Assembly (NCBI RefSeq): GCF_000330505.1
Contig: NW_004440300.1
Location: forward strand, 149,399 to 178,497
Length of the DNA stretch: 29,099 nt
Origin: Entamoeba invadens IP1
Taxonomy: Eukaryota > Evosea > Mastigamoebida > Endamoebidae
Reading direction: 5' to 3'
Part shown: positions 19,993 through 28,949 of the stretch, in pieces
Layout of the letters: each line of letters starts with the position of its first letter
How positions within the stretch are numbered: the first letter of the stretch is position 1
Program-made: the position numbers and the translations under genes
The notes under the pieces: generated by a model
Told to the model about the DNA's origin: nothing
The model's input: only the letters and a program-made list of their open reading frames with translations
The model's database searches: none

Positions 19993-20874
19993 TTAAGGAT
20001 TCGATGGTGCTGGTTCTACTTTGATCTCTTCCTCTTTCTTTTGCCTTTCCATTTCCTCTTTCATATTAATTTCGGGTTCTCTAGGTACTTGCGTGTCAAT
20101 TTCAATGGTTTTCAGATGATAAGGTATCACACAACAACCGACGCAGTTGCTACAAGTTTTCTTAAACCTTAACACAATAGCATACACCGTACAGACCAAG
20201 AACCCTATTGAAGCAAAAGCATAAACCACATCCATAATTATTGTGAGTACGTTATCAGGGTATATAGTCTTCCAACACGAATCATCATCGGTAAGTCCAA
20301 GTAAATAGCCAGGACATAGTGTATACTCAGGTTTAACCAAACAATCTTCTGTGTCTGTGACATTGTATTTTACATAAGGACAATCAGTAAAATAAATAAA
20401 TTTGGTTGTTGGTTCGTCAGAAAGTACCCCTTGTTGTTCTGTGTTTATACAACACTCGTGCTATTCATTATATGTCTAATTTTTCAATACAAATCAACAA
20501 ACTTTTGTTTCATATTCAACTCGCTTTGTCATATTCGCAGATGCCCATGTGCCGGGGTATTTCACCGTACACGCAACAGCACACACAAACATGAAAAACG
20601 ACACAAATGTGAAACACGTGCCCGTAATAATAAGTAGATTTTGGTACTTAACCTTAGTGGGTTTAAAGTACTTCGCAAAGATTGCAAGGAATGGAGGTAT
20701 TATAAGAGCAAGAATATATATAAAAACTTTATATCCAACACCACCATCTGTAAACTTCCCAAAAGGTATTGCATATAACAATCCCATAATTGCGGAAATG
20801 TACGACATTAACACGGAAAAACCCATTAACGCTAATGCGGTTATTGGTAAACCGGCAGACTTTACTTTACTCAT
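19993..20874 (-). CDS. Four-pass membrane protein with one intron, unknown function
   Basis: ATG at 20872-20874; exon 1 is 20503-20874, intron 20461-20502, exon 2 19993-20460. Splicing is phase 0 and gives one open protein of about 279 aa. There are four hydrophobic spans: about residues 13-36 (ALMGFSVLMSYISAIMGLLY), 48-67 (VFIYILALIIPPFLAIFA), 80-103 (LLIITGTCFTFVSFFMFVCAV) and one near 200-222 (DVVYAFASIGFLVCTVYAIVL). A Cys-rich loop (CCINTEQQG, DCPY, DCLVKP, LCPGY, DDDSCW) lies between spans 3 and 4 and is probably luminal or extracellular, with disulfides. After span 4 come CSNCVGCC, a possible palmitoylation site, and an E/K/P-rich cytosolic tail. The topology recalls tetraspan or claudin-like proteins, but I see no tetraspanin CCG motif. 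Family unknown. Confidence 0.75.
20461..20502 (-). other. Intron, 42 nt
   Basis: On the minus strand it starts GTTTGTTGATTTG and ends ATAATGAATAG, the canonical Entamoeba splice sites. It carries stop codons in the reading frame. Removal joins VEYETK to HECCINTEQQG in phase 0. It is at the short end for Entamoeba introns. Confidence 0.8.
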
Positions 20875-20885
20875 TGTGTTGTTAA

Positions 20886-20895
20886 ATTAATACTT
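20886..20895 (-). promoter_or_regulatory. Possible TATA-like element of the 4-TM gene
   Basis: GTATTAATTT on the minus strand, starting about 21 nt upstream of the ATG. It partly matches the Entamoeba GTATTTAAA motif; weak. Confidence 0.25.
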
Positions 20896-21541
20896 TTTAG
20901 ATGTTTTTAATTCCAAATCATGAGAAATATTTTTGGTCTTATAATACACTATCATTAATTTATTAAATATTGAATTATACTTGAATATTGTCATTTTTGC
21001 CGTTTTCCTGTGATAATTTAAACGAATTTATACAAAAGCATCTTATTTTAACAGGTCGATGCTTTATTATGAAAATTTTTACCAATGAGGAATTTTAATA
21101 AACAAGTAACTAACATTGTTTTTTAATAATAATAAAATTATTTATTTATATTATTTTAATATTTGAATTTGTATTAATTATATTAATATAATATTATATT
21201 ACAAATTGGTAAACATAAATTTATTCTAATTAACACCTAAAATAACAACTTGAACAAAATTAAAGTTGTCTAATAATCGGGAAATCTCGAGTTTATTAAA
21301 TAAATGTCCGGTTTTTTAAAGATTATCTTTTGTTTATAACAATACACAAGCCAAAAAGGGAAAATTATCTAAAATTTAATTGATATCCCAGTAATAACAG
21401 GTCAATGAAAAAACAAGTGTATTTTTTCAAGTGTTAATTATAATTATAATTAAAAAAACTAAATGTTAAACAAGTTTTAAAAACAGATTTTATAATTTTG
21501 ATTATAGTTATTATATATAGACTAAAATCATTCTTAAAACC

Positions 21542-21728
21542 GTGCAACTTTGACTTGTTAGTGCAATTTTGTTTATAGTATAATTATAGTAAAAAAATTA
21601 TATGTTTTTAGAAACAAAACAAGAAAACACAACCAAATTTCTTTAAAACTATTACTCTAATTAATATACTATAACTAAACTATAACTAAAGTTGCACAAT
21701 TTTTCTCAATTAGTTTTTTGGGTTGCAC
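21542..21728. repeat. Nested GTGCAA inverted repeats (possible MITE)
   Basis: GTGCAA occurs at 21542 and 21561, and its complement TTGCAC at 21692 and 21723 (a further copy near 21870). The inner arms extend: GTGCAATTTTGTTTATAGT (21561 on) against the reverse complement of the right arm, GTGCAACTTTAGTTATAGT, and the similarity continues through TTATAGTA. This gives terminal repeats of about 35 nt around a core of about 70 bp. There is no clear TA or other target duplication. No gene is present between 20896 and 22154. Confidence 0.5.
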
Positions 21729-21922
21729 CATTCAACTGTCTTTTGTTTACCTAATTTTTGCAGCGAAAAAGTCTTTGAATCACACGAATTGGCTTCTCTC
21801 ATTATTTTCTTTTATAAAGAGATGTTTAACATCTGCGCCATCCCCTTTGTTGTGAATAAAAAACAATGAAAAAATAAAGTTGCACACTTATTCGGAATGA
21901 CTTTATATTAAATTTGGTTATT

Positions 21923-22056
21923 TAATATAATATAATATAATATAATATAATATAATATAATATAATATAATATAATATAATATAATATAATATAATATAA
22001 TATAATATAATATAATATAATATAATATAATATAATATAATATAATATAATATAAT
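21923..22056. repeat. TAATA/TATAA pentanucleotide microsatellite
   Basis: A perfect 5-bp period for 134 bp (about 27 units), followed by a degenerate tail to about 22090. It lies about 65-100 bp beyond the 3' end of the PARP gene. Copy number may vary or be collapsed in the assembly. Confidence 0.95.
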
Positions 22057-22154
22057 TATATAATATAATATCATATCATATAATATAATTAATAATTATA
22101 ATTTTATACAATTTACTATATTTTACTATACTATTATGACAAACTAAACAAAAC

Positions 22155-23612
22155 TCAGTTAACAGTTTCGCCCAAGAAGTTAACTGGATGCCCATCACCG
22201 AAAGTGATGACGAGGAGTGGGAGGCAGTAGGAGTACTCCCAATTGAGTGGATTATTTACAACATAACACTTGCTTTTTTCGATGAGCAGACTTTTATTTG
22301 ATGGTCTGAGGACATAAGCCAATATGAGGTGTGAGTTACCTTTCGAGTAACCGACAGAGATTAATGGATCCGCAGCAAAGTACTCTCCGACGCCCATAGC
22401 CTGGCCACATCGTCTGTTTGGGTCGAACCCGTTCATACAAATTCCATTAATAGCGACATCATTACTTCCATGCCAACAGAAGAACCCGTCTGTGTCGATA
22501 TCACCAAAATTGACCATTTCCTTAGCAATCAGAAATCTTTCCATTGCGGGGCAGTTATCGAGTAAGTAACTGTTGAATTGTATTGAATTTTCCTTTTTAA
22601 TAAGATTTTTAGGTGTGGCAGAAGGCTGATATGTTAGATTTGGTTTCCAAATAGGTTGAAAAGTGTTGAATTTGTCGATACCCAAATCGACGAATTCTCT
22701 TCCCTTCTGGATGAGTTGTCCCAAGAACGGTTTGGCCAAGTTCTGTTCTTTCATATTATCTTTAGTCGAGTAGTCCTCCACTGTATTATACGACACGCCA
22801 AAGTCGATTTGTGCGTACCTTTCAATCACCTTTCTGATGTTTTTTAAGAACTCAATTTTCGTGAGTGGGTTGTAGACGTCCCTTTCAAACGCTCCCGACG
22901 TGAAGATCATTTTTAAAGTGTGTGAGTAGAGCTTTGGGGAGACAAAATTGTACTTTGGTGGGATGACTGGAAACATCGTAGACGAGAATTGAAGATCCAA
23001 CTTCACAGAGTCTAACAAAGACAATTCCATTAAGTGTTCCATATCCCTCCCAATGTGTGTAGTTGTGTCAAAGTTATTGAAATCGATCACCCAGTGATAT
23101 GGATTGTCATCCACTGCGGTAATAACAAAACCAAGTTCTTTGCTGTGGAGAAACGACTCGATGATGTCCGCCTTCAAGTTGTTGTAAGCAACTTCCGTGT
23201 CAAACGAAAAGACGTCTTGTGAGGTTCTTCGGATCTCAGCTCGCTTCTTGTCAAGGCGGTCTGAGAGCTGCTTCTTCTGGTAGGAGACGTCATTTGAGAG
23301 TGTTTGCAGCCGTGTCTTCTCATCATACAAAAACGTTGCAAGTTGGTTTAAAGCGTCTGTCAAAGAATACGGCGGGGTGAGTTGCCACGTCGTCACACAG
23401 CGAGTAACAACACGGTCATATTTCTTGCCAGTGAGTGTTAGAATGTACCGTGACGGTGTTGTGACGTGTGAATGGATATACAGAAGATCAAATTCCTTGT
23501 CATCAGGAACATAGATCATGTGCAATATGCTTGTCGTGCTGTTGTATTCTAAAAGACAGAAGTCCGGGTTGGTCGTACAAAATGCTGTGCATTCGTCTTC
23601 GATTGAATTCAT
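22155..23612 (-). CDS. PARP-family ADP-ribosyltransferase with an E2/UBC-like domain
   Basis: An intact 485-aa gene with ATG at 23610-23612. Seen: an N-terminal region; a coiled-coil-like stretch at about 95-125 (KKQLSDRLDKKRAEIRR); a middle domain with the E2-like fold signature (about 165-275: VKLDLQFSSTMFPVIPPKYNF, then SGAFERDVYNPLTKIEFLKN), without a clear catalytic Cys; and a C-terminal PARP catalytic domain (about 345-485). The NAD-binding H is in CWHGSND (about 378) and the Y in VGEYFAADP (about 409). The third triad position (near YCLPLLVITF) is hydrophobic instead of Glu. In the PARP family H-Y-hydrophobic enzymes transfer single ADP-ribose units, so mono-ADP-ribosylation is inferred. 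The combination of UBC-like and PARP domains is known from PARP6/8/16-related and fungal or protist proteins. No signal peptide, so probably cytosolic or nuclear. Confidence 0.88.
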   Translation of the reverse strand: MNSIEDECTAFCTTNPDFCLLEYNSTTSILHMIYVPDDKEFDLLYIHSHVTTPSRYILTLTGKKYDRVVTRCVTTWQLTPPYSLTDALNQLATFLYDEKTRLQTLSNDVSYQKKQLSDRLDKKRAEIRRTSQDVFSFDTEVAYNNLKADIIESFLHSKELGFVITAVDDNPYHWVIDFNNFDTTTHIGRDMEHLMELSLLDSVKLDLQFSSTMFPVIPPKYNFVSPKLYSHTLKMIFTSGAFERDVYNPLTKIEFLKNIRKVIERYAQIDFGVSYNTVEDYSTKDNMKEQNLAKPFLGQLIQKGREFVDLGIDKFNTFQPIWKPNLTYQPSATPKNLIKKENSIQFNSYLLDNCPAMERFLIAKEMVNFGDIDTDGFFCWHGSNDVAINGICMNGFDPNRRCGQAMGVGEYFAADPLISVGYSKGNSHLILAYVLRPSNKSLLIEKSKCYVVNNPLNWEYSYCLPLLVITFGDGHPVNFLGETVN

Positions 23613-23650
23613 TTAATTTTTGCTTTTTAAGTTGTTTGTTGAATAATTGA

Positions 23651-23661
23651 GTCTAAATACT
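23651..23661 (-). promoter_or_regulatory. TATA-like element of the PARP gene
   Basis: AGTATTTAGAC on the minus strand, 39-49 nt upstream of the ATG, close to the Entamoeba GTATTTAAA consensus. Confidence 0.45.
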
Positions 23662-24390
23662 TGTTCGAATTTAAATTTAAATTTTTTTTAATTGTATTCA
23701 TCTTAAGTACTTTTTTTCATTGTTTTGTTCAATATAGGTAGTCGTGTTTTTTTAGTATAAGACAAATCCTATAATTAATTATTATTTTATTATTATGTAT
23801 ACTATAAAAAATAATGACTATAATCACTGAAAACAGTTTTTTTATTTTAATTAATGAAAAATAAACTCATAGTTATAGTTGCTAAACTATAAGTAGGAGT
23901 TGTTATATTTTTATAAATTATCTTATCTTAATAAAAATAATTACTATTCAATTGTATTTATCATATAAGTTTGTTATAAAGAGAGATAAAAAACTGTTTC
24001 CACTTGTTTTTATGAATTTTAATAATATTGGTATAATAAAATGTATTTTAGTGTTTACCACGAAGAACGGAATTCCGTGTGGAAACCTTTTCTGAATGAA
24101 ATGGTAATTTGTTTTAATAAGTTGTACTATAATGTTTTAAGTTAAAACGATAAGAATGATAGTAAGCAGTTAAAAATATGAAAGCGTTTTTTATCCCCCC
24201 TTGTATGGTTAAATTTCAAAACAATAATTAAAAATTACTAGTGAAATTATTATTTAAAATATACGTTAATTTTTAATAAAAACCGTATTTTATATGGTAT
24301 AATTATAATCATGATTTATTTTATTTATTTTATTTATTGTAAACAAAAACTTAATTATAAATAAAATTTCAAACTTTGGATATACAAATT
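23662..24390. other. AT-rich intergenic stretch with a palindrome
   Basis: No gene. ACGGAATTCCGT (24067-24078) is a perfect 12-bp palindrome, with GTTT.CCAC and GTGG.AAAC arms outside it, so about 24053-24086 forms a loose cruciform. Otherwise AT-rich. Confidence 0.5.
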
Positions 24391-26094
24391 TTAATTATTC
24401 GATTTGTAATTTCTCACAAACACAACAATTTCATCTTCTTTAATTTTAGAAATGAAATTACTATAAAATTCGACTTGACCCTTTTCAATGTTTTTTTCAC
24501 TGTTTGGGTATAAAACATTTTCACACGTTTTCGTCTCATAAAGTTTTCCACACAACATTTCGTTCTTTAAAAACGTCAGTAACTCTTTATCTGTATTAAT
24601 TCTATTAAATTCATTGATATTAAAAACGACTAAAAAAATGTCTGATTCCTTTTTGATCACCACCTTTTCTGTAATTAAAAACTTTTTTCTCCCAAAGTTT
24701 TTCACAACAAACTCAGTGCGGCTCTCGACATTTTCAATATCAAACCGGTCGTTGTTGTAATCAGAAATATTCCCAATTTTACCAACAAGTCTAAGGTGGT
24801 AACATTGTCCAATAACATCAACTGCTGAATTTGAATAATAAAGAACGTCAGTGTCACTGTTTTTTAATATCAGCTTTTGGCAACACCCGACGTCTTTCAC
24901 AACAAACTGTTGCAATTTAAATGTGTCGCATTCATAAAACGAACGTGACGAAAAGTCAAGTTGTTTAAAAGGGCAACAAATGTCGAATACTTTTAGTTGT
25001 GCCATTTCACTACTAAATTCATACAAATATTTTTGTGACTTCAATTTAAGACTTTTGGTGTTTTTCATATTGAAAAATTGCGTTTTCTCTATTATTCGTC
25101 TTCTGTCGCAAAAGGCGATGTTACAGTTAAATTCGCACATTGTAAATGAAATTTGAAGGTTTTCCATTTGAATGCAAATGCTTTGGTTTGGTGCTATAAC
25201 AGTGATTTCCTCCAAAGTAAATGGAGTTGATACAAAAAGTTGTTTTTCAATGTTTTTGATATTTATTTTTAGAGTTTTTAAATAAGTTTTTGAAATTTCA
25301 AAATTTATACCATCAAACGACTGACACGTCACTTCTAAGTCTCTCACTAAACTGAATTCCCCGTTTTGAACAATTTCTTCAATATTTGTTGTGTTTATTT
25401 TATCATTATTTACTATAAAAGGTTCTTTTATATCAATAACTTGTTTTCGTGGTTTAAAAAGTTCAGGAAAACAGTAAAAGTTAATATTAGAGACTCTATT
25501 TTGATATTTAGTAGACTTGGATACTATATTAATAGTTAAATATCCATTCATTTGTAATAACTTCTCTAAACTATTTAACATCTCTTCTGTATCGTTTGTA
25601 TATGAACCATAATAGTCGATATACAGAACTAACGTTTTGAGGACTTTGAGTGACTTAAAGTATTCCATTTTCATTGAATTAATGTGCTCGGCATTTACAA
25701 CAAATAACTTCTGAAGGTTTGGGAAGTTCTCTAAATACTGACAAAGGGACTCCTTTGCTGAAAATCTAAGGGAAATCACTTTGTGTGCAATTTGTTCGTT
25801 GATATCGGCTAAATGACACACAGAAAAAGATAAGTCGATCCACGTGATTTGCTGTAGTTGTTGTTTTGTTAATTCAATTTGAGCATTTGATATATTATAA
25901 TAAAGCGTGTTAATATGAGGGAAAAAAATCAAAAAAACAGGCATTTGTGAAACAACACCATATGGATTGATGTGAAGCATTTTAAGAGCTTCTCCTACAT
26001 TTTTACTAATTTTTCTAAATACCATAAATTGTGTTGTCCCTTTTATATACAATGTTACAACAGATAAATAAAAAGGTTCCAATTTAGTTGGCAT
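24391..26094 (-). CDS. Leucine-rich, F-box-like Entamoeba family protein
   Basis: An intact 567-aa gene with ATG at 26092-26094. The N-terminus (LEPFYLSVVTLYIKGTTQF, then ALKMLHINPYG and FFPHINTLYYN) follows the expanded Entamoeba family whose head resembles an F-box and is followed by irregular leucine-rich strands. Many short L/I/V-rich strands are separated by charged turns (for example ITWIDLSFSVCHLADI, VISLRF, LQKLFVV, LKTLVLYIDYYG, LKTLKINIKNI, SLKLKSQKYLYEF). No signal peptide, no membrane span. Such LRR solenoids bind proteins; the partner is unknown. An SCF-type role is possible if the N-terminus is a true F-box, but its match is weak. No frameshift or nonsense codon. Confidence 0.75.
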   Translation of the reverse strand: MPTKLEPFYLSVVTLYIKGTTQFMVFRKISKNVGEALKMLHINPYGVVSQMPVFLIFFPHINTLYYNISNAQIELTKQQLQQITWIDLSFSVCHLADINEQIAHKVISLRFSAKESLCQYLENFPNLQKLFVVNAEHINSMKMEYFKSLKVLKTLVLYIDYYGSYTNDTEEMLNSLEKLLQMNGYLTINIVSKSTKYQNRVSNINFYCFPELFKPRKQVIDIKEPFIVNNDKINTTNIEEIVQNGEFSLVRDLEVTCQSFDGINFEISKTYLKTLKINIKNIEKQLFVSTPFTLEEITVIAPNQSICIQMENLQISFTMCEFNCNIAFCDRRRIIEKTQFFNMKNTKSLKLKSQKYLYEFSSEMAQLKVFDICCPFKQLDFSSRSFYECDTFKLQQFVVKDVGCCQKLILKNSDTDVLYYSNSAVDVIGQCYHLRLVGKIGNISDYNNDRFDIENVESRTEFVVKNFGRKKFLITEKVVIKKESDIFLVVFNINEFNRINTDKELLTFLKNEMLCGKLYETKTCENVLYPNSEKNIEKGQVEFYSNFISKIKEDEIVVFVRNYKSNN

Positions 26095-26542
26095 TTAAAT
26101 TGTTTAAAAAGTTGTTTTTTGATTTTTATATTTTTGAAATTTTGAGGTTTGTCTTTTATCAGTTATTTATAATATAAATAGTTCAAAATATAGTTTTTTG
26201 TATAAGATCTTGTTTTATATATAAAAAACCAAAGTTTTTTGTGATTGTTAAGTAAATTTTTATCTGTTTATTTTTATTCCAGTTTTTAGTTTGTTTTAAA
26301 CTTAATTTACAAGTGTATTACCTTTTTCGATGGTCCTTAATTTTTTTTAATCGTATACTCGCTCAGTACAATAAAATTTTCAAAAGTGGTAACTTTGAAA
26401 AGTCGGTTCTTTCAAAACGACATTTAATTACTTAAAGAAACTTTGTAATAGATTGGGTTTTCGAGTTTGATTAGCTATAAATTCTCATTATTAAAAGAAT
26501 AGTAATTACCAAACAGTTTTTATAATAGAGGTTTGACTGTAT
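26095..26542. other. AT-rich intergenic stretch
   Basis: Upstream region of the LRR gene; no coding or repeat structure recognised. Confidence 0.5.
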
Positions 26543-26937
26543 TTAATAATTTGAAAAAAATATGATATTAACATTTTTATATTTCTTTTTATCATGATCT
26601 TCAAGCACCATGTATTTTCGAGTATCAATTACTTTAATAAATGCAATGTTGGTCATCAAAAAATACATTTCTTGTGTATTTAAAGTCGGTCAATTTTACA
26701 TATATTTTGTCGTTTGAATCAAATAAAAACATGGGGCGGTTATTTGGATAAATAATACTCTGTAATTTGTCGTTCTCGTGTAAATAAAGTATTTTTATTG
26801 ATGTATAAAAACATTTTTTCTTAACTAAACATAAACCATTTGTAAAGTTTTTGTTTCTTAAATGTTTATAATGGGTTATAAAGTGAAAAATTAATGACCA
26901 TTTATTGTTTATTTCCAAAAGAACGATAGATAAATGT
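26543..26937 (-). pseudogene. Unidentified gene relic with one frameshift
   Basis: The minus strand is open from about 26937 without an ATG (the first candidate is a TTG at 26918). It has reasonable protein composition (WSLIFHFITHYKHLRNKNF, KKKCFYTSIKILYLHEND, MFLFDSNDKIYVKLTDFKYT) and a stop at 26634. Shifting frame near 26640 continues as FIKVIDTRKYMVLEDHDKKK to the TAA at 26543-26545. The 5' end is missing next to a MITE copy. Family not recognised. Confidence 0.45.
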
Positions 26938-26975
26938 TATGTATTTACTATTAAATTTGTTGAACACAATTGTTT

Positions 26976-27175
26976 AATAAATTCATAAATGTTATTTTTA
27001 TTGTCTTATTGACAAAAAAATAATTGATTTTTTGTTTTAAAATGGAAATTAACTAAAAACGATAAAAATGAGAAAAATATTGAAACAACGATTTTTGGGT
27101 TTTTCAAAAAAATTCACGTAATTTTTCATTTATAATGGTCCTAAAATCGTCAGACAACGTTCCAAAATGATACTA
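26976..27175. mobile_element. MITE, GAGTCAGTC family, copy C (degenerate ends)
   Basis: The interior is very similar to copy A: TTGACAAAAAAATAATTGATT, GAGAAAAATATTGAAAC, TTTTTCATTTATAATGGTCC and CAGACAACGTT. The right end TGATACTA is a decayed version of GACTGACTC-TA. The left terminus is poorly preserved, so the start is approximate. Confidence 0.65.
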
Positions 27176-27408
27176 TTTCGAAACAATTTGAAATAATTAT
27201 AAAACAAAAACTCAATTGTGTTTAATTACTAGTTTGTTATCCAACAATAAAAAAAGATCGAAATTTAAAAACCACATTATATTTAAGCTATTAATTTATT
27301 ATTTGAAAAAAGTAATTATAAAAAATTACCCTAAAACATGATATTATAGGGTAGATAAAAACAATATTGTTTCAATTTTATTAATAATATGTAAAATATA
27401 TAAGTTGT

Positions 27409-27420
27409 TATTATTTAAAC
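27409..27420 (+). promoter_or_regulatory. TATA-like element of the acidic LRR gene
   Basis: TATTATTTAAAC ends 26 nt before the ATG at 27446, a good match in sequence and spacing to Entamoeba TATA boxes. Confidence 0.5.
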
Positions 27421-27445
27421 AAAAAAACTGTAAAAAGTAAATAGA

Positions 27446-28723
27446 ATGTCAACTTTATCAAGTTTTCATGTAATGATTGTTTCGAATTATTTTGTTACAA
27501 TCAAAGATTTTATCAACTTAGAGTTTGTGTGTATAAAGTTTCGTGGTAATATGAATAAGTTTCACTTCAACCCAATTTCATTGAGTTACAAAACGATAAA
27601 ATATTTTCCAAACATTGAGACTCTTCATTTATATCAAAAAGATGACGAGAATTTTGAAAATATTATTTTTGTCAACACGGAAAATATTGGAAACAATGAT
27701 GTTGATGAAGATAACGAATACATTGATGAAAATGAAGATGATTATTATAAATACATTGAAGACACTGATGGAGATGATATAATTGAAAATAATGAAAATA
27801 ATGAAAACATTGATATCAAAAGAAACGATGAAGACAATAATGATAATGAAGACACGAGCAATGACGAAAAAGATGAAAACTTTGATGTTAATAAAGACAC
27901 TGAAATTGATAAAAGTGACAAAAACACCATCAATATTCAAGAATTAAATATAAACAAACAAATTGTTCCAACAAAAATGTTTTATCAAATCATTGTTTGG
28001 TTTAACGTTGATTATGTCACTGTTGACAATAACAAAGGTCGAAAAATTATGTTTAAAAATGTTACTTACACAAAAAACAATAGACAAAAATTTGGTAATA
28101 ACATTCCATTTGGTGTGACATCAATTGGTGATCAATGTTTTAAAGCATGCAAAAGTTTAATAAATGTTACAATACTTTCAAGTGTCACATCAATTGGAAA
28201 AGGTTGTTTTGAAGTATGCAGCAGACTGAGCAGTGTTGATATACCACCAAGTGTGTCATCAATGGGTGAAAGTTGTTTTTGTGGATGTAGTAATCTGAGT
28301 TATGTTACAATACCATTAAATGTCACATCACTTGGGGATTGGAGTTTCTATAAATGCACCAGTCTTAGAGGTGTTACAATACCATCAAATGTGACATCAT
28401 TGGGTTATAATTGTTTCAGAGAATGTTTCAGTTTGAGCAGCGTTAAAATACCATTAAGTGTGAAATTATTTGGCAATAATTGTTTTGAAGAATGCATCCG
28501 TCTAAGTCGTGTTACAATACCATCAAATGTGACATTAATAAATGATCATTGTTTCAGAGAATGCTACAACCTGAGCAGTGTTAAAATACCATCAAGTGTG
28601 TCATCAATAGGTAAAAGTTGTTTTTTTAATTGTAGTAGTCTCACCAGTGTGACAATACCATCGAATGTAACATCATTAGGTGTTGGTTGTTTTCCAACAT
28701 ATACAGTTGTTAATCGTGAGTAA
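27446..28723 (+). CDS. BspA-like LRR_5 protein with an acidic insertion
   Basis: An intact 425-aa gene. Residues 1-64 are the conserved Entamoeba BspA-like head (FHFNPISLSYKT, FPNIETLHLY). Residues about 65-160 are an unusual D/N/E-rich low-complexity tract (many DE, NEN and DNED blocks), predicted disordered and strongly negative. Residues 171-216 return to the usual linker. From about 217 there are nine 23-residue LRR_5 units (pattern VTIPSNVTSLGxxCFxxCxxLxx), the last incomplete (CFPTYTVVNRE). The paralogue at 5023-6119 has only a short linker where the acidic tract lies, so the tract is an insertion or expansion. No signal peptide or membrane span. The neighbouring DNA on each side holds a MITE copy. 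Minus-strand frames over the acidic tract are shadows. Function unknown; the solenoid suggests binding. Confidence 0.88.
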   Translation: MSTLSSFHVMIVSNYFVTIKDFINLEFVCIKFRGNMNKFHFNPISLSYKTIKYFPNIETLHLYQKDDENFENIIFVNTENIGNNDVDEDNEYIDENEDDYYKYIEDTDGDDIIENNENNENIDIKRNDEDNNDNEDTSNDEKDENFDVNKDTEIDKSDKNTINIQELNINKQIVPTKMFYQIIVWFNVDYVTVDNNKGRKIMFKNVTYTKNNRQKFGNNIPFGVTSIGDQCFKACKSLINVTILSSVTSIGKGCFEVCSRLSSVDIPPSVSSMGESCFCGCSNLSYVTIPLNVTSLGDWSFYKCTSLRGVTIPSNVTSLGYNCFRECFSLSSVKIPLSVKLFGNNCFEECIRLSRVTIPSNVTLINDHCFRECYNLSSVKIPSSVSSIGKSCFFNCSSLTSVTIPSNVTSLGVGCFPTYTVVNRE

Positions 28724-28949
28724 TTCAAAAACGAGTCTTTACTAATTAGTTTATTAATATTTTAATATAACTAAAACGAAAAAGTTAATTAATTGAAAGT
28801 CACAATCATGAAAGGTGTTTAAAAAGTTTTAGAACCGGTTTATTATTTTTTCTTGTTTATATATAACAAGTTTTTAATAATAAAGAGTAACACCAATCTA
28901 TATAAAGTGCCAATACATCATGTCATTGTTTGAAATATTTATAAAAATT

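Noticed and set aside
27629..27940. Long minus-strand frames rich in I, V, F and S
   Set aside because: They are the antisense of the acidic D/N/E tract of the LRR gene; their composition is a by-product of GAT/GAA/AAT codons on the plus strand.
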